The notes under the pieces: generated by a model
Seen by the model: only the letters and a program-made list of their open reading frames with translations
Told to the model about the DNA's origin: nothing
Databases searched by the model: none
DNA from: Caryophanales bacterium UBA6448
GTDB lineage: Bacteria > Bacillota_I > Bacilli_A > RF39 > UBA660
DNA: 6,153 nucleotides
Assembly: GCA_002439555.1 (NCBI GenBank)
Contig: DJOC01000019.1
Span: forward strand, 1 to 6,153
Reading direction: 5' to 3'
In this document: one piece after another, positions 1 to 5,999 of the stretch
How the letters are laid out: each line of letters begins with the position of its first letter
Position numbering within the stretch: the first letter of the stretch is position 1
Translations under genes and position numbers: made by a program

Positions 1-1
1 G

Positions 2-619
2 TGAATTATAACTACTATTAAACGCACTTTCCCCGATTTGTGAATCTGTTCCAGTATTATTACAAGAACCATCTTTTTGAACACCATTATATACTATTTT
101 TACGCCACCTGTTTCGGTTGTTCTTACTATCTTCCAACAAAAGCCACCAAATAATACATTATTATTTTGAACATTACCTTTATAGTAATATACTGGATTA
201 GCATAAGTATCTGCTCCCTCTCCATCATATAATCCTAAATATGTTTTATCTTTTACATATCTTTTGGCTATAGTTTGATATAAAGTTTTCTTATAATAAT
301 CAAAATATAAAGAACATCTATCAGAACCTAAAAAACTAAAACCTATTTGTCCTGTAGAATTATTATAACTTATTACTTTACCACCATTTTCACAAATTGT
401 TTTGTCCTCATTTAAAACATAATCCCCTATTGGGATAGAATTAGAACTTGAATAATTATCTGCTCCATCCTCTTTAATCATTATTGCTAAATTATTTTGT
501 TTTTTCCTTTTAGTTTTATTTATCTTATTTTTATTTTGATAAATATTATTTACTAAAAATACGCCTGTAATTAAAACTACCAATGAAGCTAAAATAATTA
601 TAATTTTTTTATTTTTCAT
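2..619 (-). CDS. Exported/membrane-anchored surface protein, C-terminus cut off by window edge
   Basis: An open frame of 206 codons runs leftward from the ATG at 619-617 off the window edge with no stop, so the C-terminus is missing. GGAGAG (629-624) lies 4 nt before the ATG and supports this start. Residues 1-5 are MKNKK, followed by a hydrophobic stretch at about 5-26 and a basic segment (about 29-40). This is a signal-anchor or signal peptide; there is no lipobox cysteine. The rest is Asn/Gly/Tyr-rich and extracellular in style. Four cysteines (76, 102, 161, 186) could form two disulfides, and a GAD-x-Y motif occurs twice (52-56, 135-139). The segment VYYYKGNVQNNNVLFGGFCWKIVRTT (about 143-168) resembles, from memory, a recurring motif in exported hypothetical proteins of uncultured gut Firmicutes. 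No enzymatic motif is visible. Function is unknown; a cell-surface role is inference from the export signal and composition. It is preceded by an unusual repeat-rich leader (620-862). Confidence 0.75.
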   Translation of the reverse strand, partial: MKNKKIIIILASLVVLITGVFLVNNIYQNKNKINKTKRKKQNNLAIMIKEDGADNYSSSNSIPIGDYVLNEDKTICENGGKVISYNNSTGQIGFSFLGSDRCSLYFDYYKKTLYQTIAKRYVKDKTYLGLYDGEGADTYANPVYYYKGNVQNNNVLFGGFCWKIVRTTETGGVKIVYNGVQKDGSCNNTGTDSQIGESAFNSSYNS

Positions 620-633
620 AATTCTCTCCAATC

Positions 634-650
634 CCTTATAAATACTGGGG
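634..650 (+). repeat. Direct repeat A3 (CCTTATAAATACTGGGG)
   Basis: The first 16 bases are identical to those at 809-824. It lies between the 14-bp palindrome at 662-675 and the surface-protein Shine-Dalgarno (629-624). On the gene strand it reads CCCCAGTATTTATAAGG, only about 5 nt ahead of the SD, so it would be in the leader RNA or overlap the core promoter. A TATTTATAA-like -10 could be read inside it, but no matching -35 is clear. Confidence 0.8.
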
Positions 651-661
651 TCTTCTTTCGC

Positions 662-675
662 AAAGTATATACTTT
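662..675. repeat. 14-bp perfect palindrome P2 (AAAGTATATACTTT)
   Basis: This is an exact inverted repeat, identical to 782-795. It is flanked by a wider imperfect dyad, TTTC (656-659) and GAAAA (679-683), and the same outer arms recur around the second copy. This pattern fits a dimeric or tetrameric protein-binding site, or a hairpin in the leader RNA. It lies 11 nt from repeat A3. Confidence 0.75.
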
Positions 676-678
676 TTG

Positions 679-700
679 GAAAATTGAGGTCCCAATTTTC
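679..700. repeat. Hairpin GAAAATTG / CAATTTTC with 6-nt loop
   Basis: Perfect 8-bp inverted arms (679-686 and 693-700) flank the loop AGGTCC. There is no T-run on either side in either direction, so it is not a standard terminator. The arm at 679-686 also contributes to the outer dyad of palindrome P2, so the two structures would exclude each other in RNA. Confidence 0.6.
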
Positions 701-755
701 GGGAAAAGGACTTGAAAAAGTAGCAAAAAAATGATTAAATTATAGTATAGATAGC

Positions 756-767
756 ATAAATACGGGG
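756..767 (+). repeat. Direct repeat A2, shorter variant (ATAAATACGGGG)
   Basis: It matches the core of A1 and A3 but lacks one T and the leading CCTT. It lies 14 nt before palindrome P1 in the same order and orientation as A3 before P2 (11 nt). A repeated unit of about 50 bp, A element then palindrome then (T/A)TGnAAAAT, is therefore present about twice. Confidence 0.65.
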
Positions 768-781
768 ATGATTTTTCTCAA

Positions 782-795
782 AAGTATATACTTTA
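782..795. repeat. 14-bp perfect palindrome P1 (AAAGTATATACTTT)
   Basis: This is an exact copy of 662-675, 120 bp away. It sits in an outer imperfect dyad of TTTTC (773-777) and GAAAA (798-802). The outer arms are kept while the bases between arm and core differ in length and sequence from P2, which suggests the dyad itself is the conserved feature. Confidence 0.75.
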
Positions 796-808
796 TGAAA
801 ATCAAAGC

Positions 809-824
809 CTTATAAATACTGGGA
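809..824 (+). repeat. Direct repeat A1 (CCTTATAAATACTGGG)
   Basis: Sixteen bases are identical to 634-649 in the same orientation, 175 bp apart. Unlike A2 and A3 it is not followed by a palindrome; the sequence to its right goes straight into the 3' end of the amidoligase gene, so it may be a truncated third unit. Confidence 0.8.
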
Positions 825-862
825 TTGCAGGGTTTTTAATAGATTTTTTTAATAACAAATTT

Positions 863-2527
863 TTATTTAAATTTTACTTGTCTATTATAATGAATTGTTC
901 TTTGTAGTTTAGAATTAATCTCATTATTTGAGGTATATCTTTCATCAAATTTTTCTATTAATAAAGGATTTTCTTTAAAAAGAAGATGTAATAGTAAATT
1001 TTTTCTTTCTTCTTCGGATGTTTTTATATTAGTAATAAATTCATATAAACTCTTATCTATTTTTCTATAATTAATTGAAATATCAACGAGTTTAAGATAT
1101 AAAATTATATTTAAAAGAACTTCTTCATATTTTGTTTGACCATTAGACATTCTAAATTCGATAGTATTTTTTCTTGTTGAGTAAGCATTTGAAAAATTTA
1201 TTGCCACCATTCTATCTTTTTGAAAAGATTGAAGTTCTAACATAAAATCGAATAAAAAATTTGTATCACTTAACATATTTAAATAAATGGCATTTTCTAA
1301 AGAAACCGACATTGGTCTTGCATAACTTGCATAATATTTTCGAAGTGGTGACTCTTTTTCATTTGCCATCATATAAAAAATATTTTCATTATTAGCAAAT
1401 AACTCTAGTAAAGTTTTAATTTCTTTTGCACTTTTAAATGCACTAAAACCAATATGAATATGGTTAGAGCATTCATCATTTACTTTAAAATCATTTTCAT
1501 TTAAAAAGTTGCATACATATAAAAGCTTTCTTAAGGATTTTTTATCATAATGCATAATATTAGAGTTTATCTCTACTCCATTTGTAACCGTGGTTTCCTC
1601 TTTTAAGGGCCAATCATTTAATATTCTTTCCAAATTTAAAAACATTTGATAATATTGATGATAAGTTTCAAGTTCCACACCTATTGAATAATTTTTAGCA
1701 AGTTTTAAACTATATAACAAAGGATCTTCTAAATCTTTCTTTTTATTTAATAAAGTGCCACTGTAAATTATTTCATTAAAAGCCTTATTATTTATCGAAG
1801 TCATAATCTTTGCCCTTAAGTTTGGATCAAATGTATCCATATATATTTTAGACATATAATTTAAAAATACATCTTCAGTCAAAAGATCTTTATATTTTAT
1901 CAAAATTTCATATTTAACCTGAGGTATCTCAATTTTATCAATACACTCTAATTTATTAGCATCAGATATTAAGCCAAATTCTTTATAAAAATTTTCAATT
2001 GATAAAGAACATATTAATATTGCTACATAATAGCCTTTACGAATATATTCCTTTTTTTCTTCATCTGAAAGTGATAGTAAGAAAGAAAGAGCATCATCAC
2101 AAGTTAATTTATTAAGATTTTCCTTTATTAAATTTTTGTCATTCAATGATAAATATATTTTAGATTTTAAATTTATATTTTCAATTAAATCAATTACTTT
2201 TAATTTATTATCATCACTTTGAAATTTTAATATTAGATCATATAAATAATTATCTTTATTATTTTTATATATCTTACTCATATCAATTTTAAATAAATAA
2301 TCTACTTTTGAAGTTTCATTTTTCATTATTTTAACTATAAAAAATTTATAATAAAAATTATCATAATAGTTAAAAACAAAATCTATATTTTTAAAATCTA
2401 CATTTATAGTTTCTTTAATTAATTTTTTAAAGTTTAAAATAATAAATTCTAAAGAACTATCTTTTGTTAAAAAAGAATCTATATTCTCATTAGAAAATAA
2501 ATGATAAATAAATAAATTATAATTCAC
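863..2527 (-). CDS. Amidoligase-domain protein (Amidoligase_2, PF12224-like) with long N-terminal extension
   Basis: A 554-residue protein starting at GTG (2527-2525), supported by GGGGGT (2539-2534) 6 nt upstream. The C-terminal half (about 280-480) carries the ordered motifs of the amidoligase superfamily, which has a glutamine-synthetase/ATP-grasp-related fold and forms amide bonds between carboxyl and amino groups using ATP. These are GVELE (283-287), NGVEINS (316-322), CSNHIHIGF (353-361), R404 and NTIEFR (454-459). The acidic residues and the HxH pair are the expected metal- and nucleotide-binding positions and are all present, so it is probably active. Residues 1-280 are Lys/Asn/Ile-rich and mostly helical in pattern, with no family I recognise. 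There is no signal peptide or membrane segment, so it should be cytoplasmic. Family members often sit beside a glutamine amidotransferase or a gamma-glutamylcyclotransferase; neither is seen here. The substrate is unknown. The next gene upstream is a flippase-like membrane protein with its own terminator, so joint function is only a suggestion. Confidence 0.8.
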   Translation of the reverse strand: MNYNLFIYHLFSNENIDSFLTKDSSLEFIILNFKKLIKETINVDFKNIDFVFNYYDNFYYKFFIVKIMKNETSKVDYLFKIDMSKIYKNNKDNYLYDLILKFQSDDNKLKVIDLIENINLKSKIYLSLNDKNLIKENLNKLTCDDALSFLLSLSDEEKKEYIRKGYYVAILICSLSIENFYKEFGLISDANKLECIDKIEIPQVKYEILIKYKDLLTEDVFLNYMSKIYMDTFDPNLRAKIMTSINNKAFNEIIYSGTLLNKKKDLEDPLLYSLKLAKNYSIGVELETYHQYYQMFLNLERILNDWPLKEETTVTNGVEINSNIMHYDKKSLRKLLYVCNFLNENDFKVNDECSNHIHIGFSAFKSAKEIKTLLELFANNENIFYMMANEKESPLRKYYASYARPMSVSLENAIYLNMLSDTNFLFDFMLELQSFQKDRMVAINFSNAYSTRKNTIEFRMSNGQTKYEEVLLNIILYLKLVDISINYRKIDKSLYEFITNIKTSEEERKNLLLHLLFKENPLLIEKFDERYTSNNEINSKLQRTIHYNRQVKFK

Positions 2528-2533
2528 TATATG

Positions 2534-2539
2534 ACCCCC
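2534..2539 (-). promoter_or_regulatory. Shine-Dalgarno fixing the GTG start of the amidoligase gene
   Basis: GGGGGT on the minus strand lies 6 nt before the GTG at 2527-2525. It is the only G-rich tract nearby and decides this non-ATG start. Confidence 0.7.
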
Positions 2540-2551
2540 ATTTGCTAATAT

Positions 2552-2557
2552 ATTATA
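2552..2557 (-). promoter_or_regulatory. Candidate -10 box (TATAAT) for the amidoligase gene
   Basis: A perfect TATAAT on the minus strand, placing transcription start near 2545 and a leader of about 18 nt before the GTG. The -35 region would fall in the right arm or T-run of the preceding terminator (about 2574-2580) and is a poor match to TTGACA. The call rests on the -10 and its position. Confidence 0.5.
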
Positions 2558-2568
2558 AACTAATTATT

Positions 2569-2598
2569 AAAAAAAATCCATATTTTTTACTGGATTTT
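2569..2598 (-). terminator. Intrinsic terminator of the flippase-like gene, stop codon in the loop
   Basis: On the minus strand AAAATCCA (2598-2591) pairs with TGGATTTT (2580-2573) across a 10-nt loop, and the run of eight T (2576-2569) follows directly. The TAA stop (2589-2587) lies in the loop, so the gene's last codons form the left arm. Confidence 0.8.
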
Positions 2599-3612
2599 CT
2601 TAAAGTCTCTTTTGGCTTTTTCGTAATTAAAAAATATTCCTCCAATAATCATTGGTGCATAATAATCTATTACACGCCATAAGATTAATGATACAGATAA
2701 AAATTTTGATGGTATAACAAATTCATATAAATGAATATATGCATATTCCATTCCACCTGTTCCACCAGGGATTGGTACAAAAGAACCAATTAAAAATTTA
2801 AATACAGATAAAACAAAGATAGCAAAAAAGTTATTATAAGTGCATCCAATTGCCTTGAATACAAAAAATGGTACTGCAAAGGCAAATGCTAAGGCAAGAC
2901 TTTCAAGCAAAACTAATTTATAAAAATATAAACGATTATTAACTAAATCTTTATAACTTTTTTGATAATCTACACAAGATTTTCTAATTCCCTTAATTTT
3001 AGCTTCTTTATTTTTAATAAGCTTTAATTTAGCCCCTAAATTTACAAAAAATTCACATACCTTCCCACATACATTAATTTTATAAGATAGAAATATTACA
3101 ATAAAGAGTAAAAAATAATTTATAACAAATCCTAATATTAAAATAATTAATAAGAAACCAGATGGTGTTGCCCATCTAAAAATAAGATTTAAAATTAAAC
3201 TAAAAATTGAAAGAAAAACAATTGAACATTGTAAAATAATAAAATGTTTTATTAAAACTGTTGTACCATCTAGATAATTAACACCCTCTTTTTTCATTTC
3301 GATTAACTGAAGTGGTTGTCCTCCCGAAGAAAAAGGTGTTATACCATTAAAAAATTTAGTCATCAAATAAAGTTTAAAAGCACTTAAATATGAATAATCA
3401 TCTTTATGAATATTAATTAGTTTTTTAAGAAGTAATGTTTCAAGTAAAAAATATACTAAATAAATAATAATTGCTATAAAAAGCCACCACCAATTGGCAT
3501 TATATAAAACTTCAATAGATACTTTATAATTATCCTTTAAAAAGTACCATACTAAAAATACTGATATTATTAAAACTAACATACTATTTATTAAGGTTTT
3601 ACTCTTTTTCAT
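2587..3612 (-). CDS. Flippase-like integral membrane protein (LPG_synthase_TM / UPF0104 family)
   Basis: From the ATG at 3612-3610 this is a 341-residue polytopic membrane protein, about the usual length for stand-alone members of the lysylphosphatidylglycerol-synthase transmembrane family (PF03706). Hydrophobic segments lie at about 8-25, 42-62, 119-147, 152-178, 231-254, 261-281 and 305-327. Family hallmarks are NGITPFSSGGQP (89-100), VPIPGGTGGMEYAY (279-292) and LWRVIDYY (311-318). It lacks the C-terminal aminoacyl-transferase domain of full MprF, so it is not a complete lysyl-PG synthase; a role in moving or handling a lipid or glycolipid across the membrane is inferred from the family. 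A TTG at 3636 in frame would add eight residues, but the promoter (TTGACA 3671-3666, TATAAT 3650-3645) puts transcription start near 3638, which leaves almost no leader for the TTG. The ATG has a ~26-nt leader with a weak AGTGAT just upstream. It has its own promoter and terminator. Confidence 0.85.
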   Translation of the reverse strand: MKKSKTLINSMLVLIISVFLVWYFLKDNYKVSIEVLYNANWWWLFIAIIIYLVYFLLETLLLKKLINIHKDDYSYLSAFKLYLMTKFFNGITPFSSGGQPLQLIEMKKEGVNYLDGTTVLIKHFIILQCSIVFLSIFSLILNLIFRWATPSGFLLIILILGFVINYFLLFIVIFLSYKINVCGKVCEFFVNLGAKLKLIKNKEAKIKGIRKSCVDYQKSYKDLVNNRLYFYKLVLLESLALAFAFAVPFFVFKAIGCTYNNFFAIFVLSVFKFLIGSFVPIPGGTGGMEYAYIHLYEFVIPSKFLSVSLILWRVIDYYAPMIIGGIFFNYEKAKRDFKKIQ

Positions 3613-3644
3613 ATTAATCACTATTTCATTATACAACTTATTAT

Positions 3645-3671
3645 ATTATAAGGCAAACCTTTTTATGTCAA
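3645..3671 (-). promoter_or_regulatory. Promoter of the flippase-like gene (TTGACA / TATAAT)
   Basis: A perfect -35 TTGACA (3671-3666) and a perfect -10 TATAAT (3650-3645) are separated by 15 nt, shorter than the usual 17. An overlapping TAATAT (3648-3643) would give 17. The first bases of the -35 come from the T-run of the preceding terminator. Confidence 0.7.
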
Positions 3672-3701
3672 AAAAAATTTGTAAAGCTAATTACAAATTT
3701 T
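3670..3701 (-). terminator. Intrinsic terminator of the hypothetical gene 3718-4626
   Basis: On the minus strand AAAATTTGTAA (3701-3691) pairs perfectly with TTACAAATTTT (3684-3674) around a 6-nt loop, an 11-bp stem. A run of eight T (3677-3670) overlaps the end of the stem and runs into the TTGACA of the next gene. It begins 16 nt after the TAG stop. Confidence 0.85.
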
Positions 3702-3717
3702 ATTTACAATTTGAAAA

Positions 3718-4626
3718 CTAAGAATTTTTATTATTTTCTAAAGCTTTAGTATATCTATATGGCGAAATACCATATAATGCACAAGATGGACAGTACTCTA
3801 AGCCATCACGAATTATTTTTTCCGCCTTATCATCCTTTAAGAAACGTTCAACTACTGAGTAATCATTTAAGGCTCTTGCTTCCTCAACAAAATCCATAAT
3901 ATATGGAATATATTCATTAATAAAATTATACATTCTCTTAACTTTTTTGTTATGAATAGGAAAACCATAATAAAACATATCCTCAACTTCTTCTTTATTT
4001 AAATCAATAGGTTCAATATTGATATATTTATTTCTTTCTTCCTCTATTTCTTCGATTATATTAATAAAATCTGCATAGCAAATATAATCTACACCATCTT
4101 TTTCATAAATATATGTATTAAATCTAAATAATGGGCAAGATATAAAATATTCAAAACTATCATCTATTTCTTTTTGAGACATATCACTACTTCCATTAAA
4201 ACTTAATGATTTAAAAGCATCCAAAGAAAGGTAACCAAGCATTCTTAAAATAGCAATTGGTAAAATATAGAGATCGGAAGATGCACCTTCTTTCTCAAAC
4301 TTTTTAACAGCCTCTTTGACATTTTTTATTTGCTCTGGAAATATAGTTAAATCATCAGAATTAAATATAAATTTACTATTTAATGTTCTTATTTCACACA
4401 TATAATCTAAGTAATCATCTTCATCAAATTTCTTATCAATAATCATTTTTAAAAACTTCAATTCTTTAGAACTACATAAATAATATAAAAAATCTTTATA
4501 ACTAAATTGTTTTTTTACTTCCTCAATCATTTGAGGAATTGAAACATCATTTATATTTTTTGGATTTTCAACTATTTTAAAATAATTATCATAAACACTC
4601 TCTTTATCATTATAATACTCTAGCAC
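3718..4626 (-). CDS. Hypothetical cytoplasmic protein with C-terminal CPSC motif
   Basis: I do not recognise this 302-residue protein. It is rich in Glu, Asp, Lys, Tyr and Phe, looks mainly alpha-helical, and has no signal peptide or membrane segment. Notable parts are an acidic helix (about 190-200, IIEEIEEERNK), a mid-region GYLSLDAFKSLSFNGSSDMSQKEID (about 131-155), and a CPSC motif at 279-282 near the C-terminus. One CxxC could be redox-active or give half of a metal site; Cys51, 77, 164, 183 are scattered. Start choice: an in-frame ATG at 4644 would add MNGGIN, but those codons contain GGAGGG (4638-4633), a near-perfect Shine-Dalgarno 6 nt before the GTG at 4626-4624. The promoter places transcription start near 4652, so I use the GTG. 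It has its own promoter and terminator, so neighbours do not reveal its job. Confidence 0.7.
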   Translation of the reverse strand: MLEYYNDKESVYDNYFKIVENPKNINDVSIPQMIEEVKKQFSYKDFLYYLCSSKELKFLKMIIDKKFDEDDYLDYMCEIRTLNSKFIFNSDDLTIFPEQIKNVKEAVKKFEKEGASSDLYILPIAILRMLGYLSLDAFKSLSFNGSSDMSQKEIDDSFEYFISCPLFRFNTYIYEKDGVDYICYADFINIIEEIEEERNKYINIEPIDLNKEEVEDMFYYGFPIHNKKVKRMYNFINEYIPYIMDFVEEARALNDYSVVERFLKDDKAEKIIRDGLEYCPSCALYGISPYRYTKALENNKNS

Positions 4627-4632
4627 ATTAAT

Positions 4633-4638
4633 CCCTCC
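4633..4638 (-). promoter_or_regulatory. Shine-Dalgarno GGAGGG that fixes the GTG start at 4626
   Basis: GGAGGG lies 6 nt before the GTG at 4626-4624, an ideal position. It lies inside the longer ATG-initiated reading frame (4644), for which no good SD exists. Confidence 0.8.
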
Positions 4639-4658
4639 ATTCATATAATAATATAATT

Positions 4659-4686
4659 ATTATAGCATAATTACTTAAAATAACAA
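4659..4686 (-). promoter_or_regulatory. Promoter of the hypothetical gene (TTGTTA / TGC-TATAAT)
   Basis: TTGTTA (4686-4681), a 16-nt spacer and TATAAT (4664-4659), with an extended TG one base upstream (4667-4666). Transcription would start near 4652, giving a 26-nt leader to the GTG. The -35 follows directly after the T-rich tail of the preceding hairpin. Confidence 0.75.
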
Positions 4687-4719
4687 ATAAAAATAATTAG
4701 AGATTTTCCCTAATTATTT
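4685..4719 (-). terminator. Probable intrinsic terminator of the DUF1015 gene
   Basis: On the minus strand AAATAATTAG (4719-4710) pairs perfectly with CTAATTATTT (4700-4691) around a 9-nt loop, followed by TTATTTG so that five T span the arm's end. The TAA stop (4716-4714) is inside the left arm. The stem has only one G-C pair, at the loop end, so it may be weak. Confidence 0.6.
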
Positions 4720-5970
4720 AATTTTTCTTGCTTCTAAATAAAATCTTTTATCATAACTATGGCCCATACTAAATGTTTTTCTAGGAAGAGCTCCATCTAA
4801 AATAACTGTTTTAAATAAATCATCTTTAGCCATAGCATCAAAAATTATACCAACATTACCCTCTTTAGAACCAAAATCTTTAGTTACATCATCACCATGA
4901 ATGTAATCAATATTTCCTTTATGATTTGATAAATAATCATCTAAGAACATTTGAATAGAGCCTACTGCAATATTTGATTTTGGATTTTCAATATATAATA
5001 CTTTATCCATATCTTTTGTAATAAGTTCAAATTTTTGACCATTACCTTCTTCATTAATATTATAATATTCATATAAATTTTTAATTAAATCAGATGCATC
5101 AGTATCAAATATTACTCTATGAATTGCCTCAAATTCTAGGGCACTACTGTGAAGATTTACAAGTTCAACTAAAGCATATCTTGCTGGACTTTCTAAAGCA
5201 GCATCACCCATAGTTTCTTTTATTTTTTCATAACATGCTTTAGCGGTAGCAAGTGAATGATTTCCATCACCCATAGCAAATAAAAGAACTCCCTTATCAG
5301 TAACATTATATTTACTTTCAAAATAAGTTTTATCTGCTAAAGCCTCTAAACCTCTAATAATTTCATTTTGAATATTTTCATTAAGTTTATAACCTTTAAT
5401 ATGTCCACCATTTTGCATTAAATCAAAGTCATATACTACATCTTCAGTAGTAACTTTATTTTTTAGACTCTCAATAATACTTTTCTTTTCATCATCAATT
5501 AAAATCATAATATGTGGAAGCTCTAAAGAGGCATTTTCTCTAACTTTCATTCTTGGTGGTATTCTTTCTATTACAGTTTTTTCTGTTGCTCTAATAAGTG
5601 TTTGTGAACCTTTGTCATAAGAATAATCCTCAAGGTCTACAATACCCATTATACCCTCTCTTACTTTTCCATCATTTTGAGTTCTTTCTAGATAAATCAT
5701 TGAATTATCAAGTTCTGTAAATATATCTTCATTAAGATACTCTGTCATTGTTTCATTAATTTTTTTAATTCTTTCCTCAACATTGGCATCATTTAAATAA
5801 ATTTCTGGTAATGTTATTCTAAGTGTTGATGGAGCAGAACCAACAATATTTTCTACTTCTTCCCAATACTTTGGTTCAGATGTATATTGATCACATGCAA
5901 CAACACTCCATTTATGCATATCAACGTTTTTTGGAATTAAAATATTTCCTGCCTTAAAAGGTACTTTCAT
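4714..5970 (-). CDS. DUF1015 family protein (PF06245)
   Basis: A 418-residue soluble protein matching the DUF1015 family over its whole length, a typical size for the family. Recognisable blocks are ACDQYTSEPKYW (25-36), GSQTLIRATEKTVIERIPPR (121-140), ELPHIMILIDD (150-160), MGDGNHSLATAK (233-244), ARYALVELVNLHS (263-275), ALEFEAIHR (277-285) and LPRKTFSMGHSYDKRFYLEARKI (395-417). The His/Asp-rich GDGNHS and the Arg-rich RIPPR blocks look like ligand or phosphate-binding sites, but the biochemical role is not established to my knowledge. From memory, relatives often lie near serine-biosynthesis genes in Firmicutes; none is present here. An ATG at 6000 would add ten residues but overlaps the extended -10 of the promoter, so it is upstream of transcription start. 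The ATG at 5970 has AGGAG (5983-5979) 8 nt before it and begins MKVPFK, as I would expect for the family. Confidence 0.88.
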   Translation of the reverse strand: MKVPFKAGNILIPKNVDMHKWSVVACDQYTSEPKYWEEVENIVGSAPSTLRITLPEIYLNDANVEERIKKINETMTEYLNEDIFTELDNSMIYLERTQNDGKVREGIMGIVDLEDYSYDKGSQTLIRATEKTVIERIPPRMKVRENASLELPHIMILIDDEKKSIIESLKNKVTTEDVVYDFDLMQNGGHIKGYKLNENIQNEIIRGLEALADKTYFESKYNVTDKGVLLFAMGDGNHSLATAKACYEKIKETMGDAALESPARYALVELVNLHSSALEFEAIHRVIFDTDASDLIKNLYEYYNINEEGNGQKFELITKDMDKVLYIENPKSNIAVGSIQMFLDDYLSNHKGNIDYIHGDDVTKDFGSKEGNVGIIFDAMAKDDLFKTVILDGALPRKTFSMGHSYDKRFYLEARKIK

Positions 5971-5978
5971 TTTCTCAT

Positions 5979-5983
5979 CTCCT
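5979..5983 (-). promoter_or_regulatory. Shine-Dalgarno AGGAG for the DUF1015 start at 5970
   Basis: AGGAG followed by ATGAG on the minus strand lies 8 nt before the ATG at 5970-5968. It is the only good SD near either candidate start. Confidence 0.8.
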
Positions 5984-5990
5984 ACTAAAT

Positions 5991-5999
5991 AGTATAGCA
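5991..5999 (-). promoter_or_regulatory. Extended -10 (TGC-TATACT) of the DUF1015 gene
   Basis: TATACT (5996-5991) with TG at 5999-5998. The best -35 at normal spacing is a weak TTTTGT (6019-6014) inside the preceding terminator. Transcription would start near 5984, giving a short leader that begins right before the SD. Confidence 0.6.

Larger units (their letters stand above)
620..862. other. 243-bp non-coding, repeat-rich spacer upstream of surface-protein gene
   Basis: This spacer lies between the amidoligase stop and the surface-protein start and is three to four times longer than the other spacers here. It contains no open frame worth calling on either strand. It holds three copies of an ATAAATAC(T)GGG element, two copies of a 14-bp palindrome, a separate 8-bp hairpin (679-700) and a candidate -10 (TATAAT at 744-739, minus strand) without a recognisable -35. 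G-runs and C-runs stand out against the AT-rich background. No clear rho-independent terminator for the amidoligase gene is seen at its left end. Likely roles are regulation of the surface-protein gene, or remnants of a repeated element; the sequence alone does not decide. Confidence 0.7.

Noticed and set aside
679..700. Rho-independent terminator
   Set aside because: The stem is good but no T-run follows it on either strand.
634..824. CRISPR array
   Set aside because: Only three short, imperfect repeats of 12-17 bp with spacing that is irregular (106 and 42 nt between copies), and no cas genes.
634..824. Invertible promoter for phase variation
   Set aside because: The long repeats (634-650 and 809-824) are direct, not inverted, so recombination between them would delete rather than invert; no recombinase gene is in view.
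825..865. Terminator for the amidoligase gene
   Set aside because: On the gene strand the sequence after the stop has A-runs, not T-runs, and only an AT-only 6-bp pairing; not convincing.
2587..3612. Full lysylphosphatidylglycerol synthase (mprF)
   Set aside because: The protein ends right after the transmembrane domain; the C-terminal catalytic domain is absent, so no mprF symbol is given.
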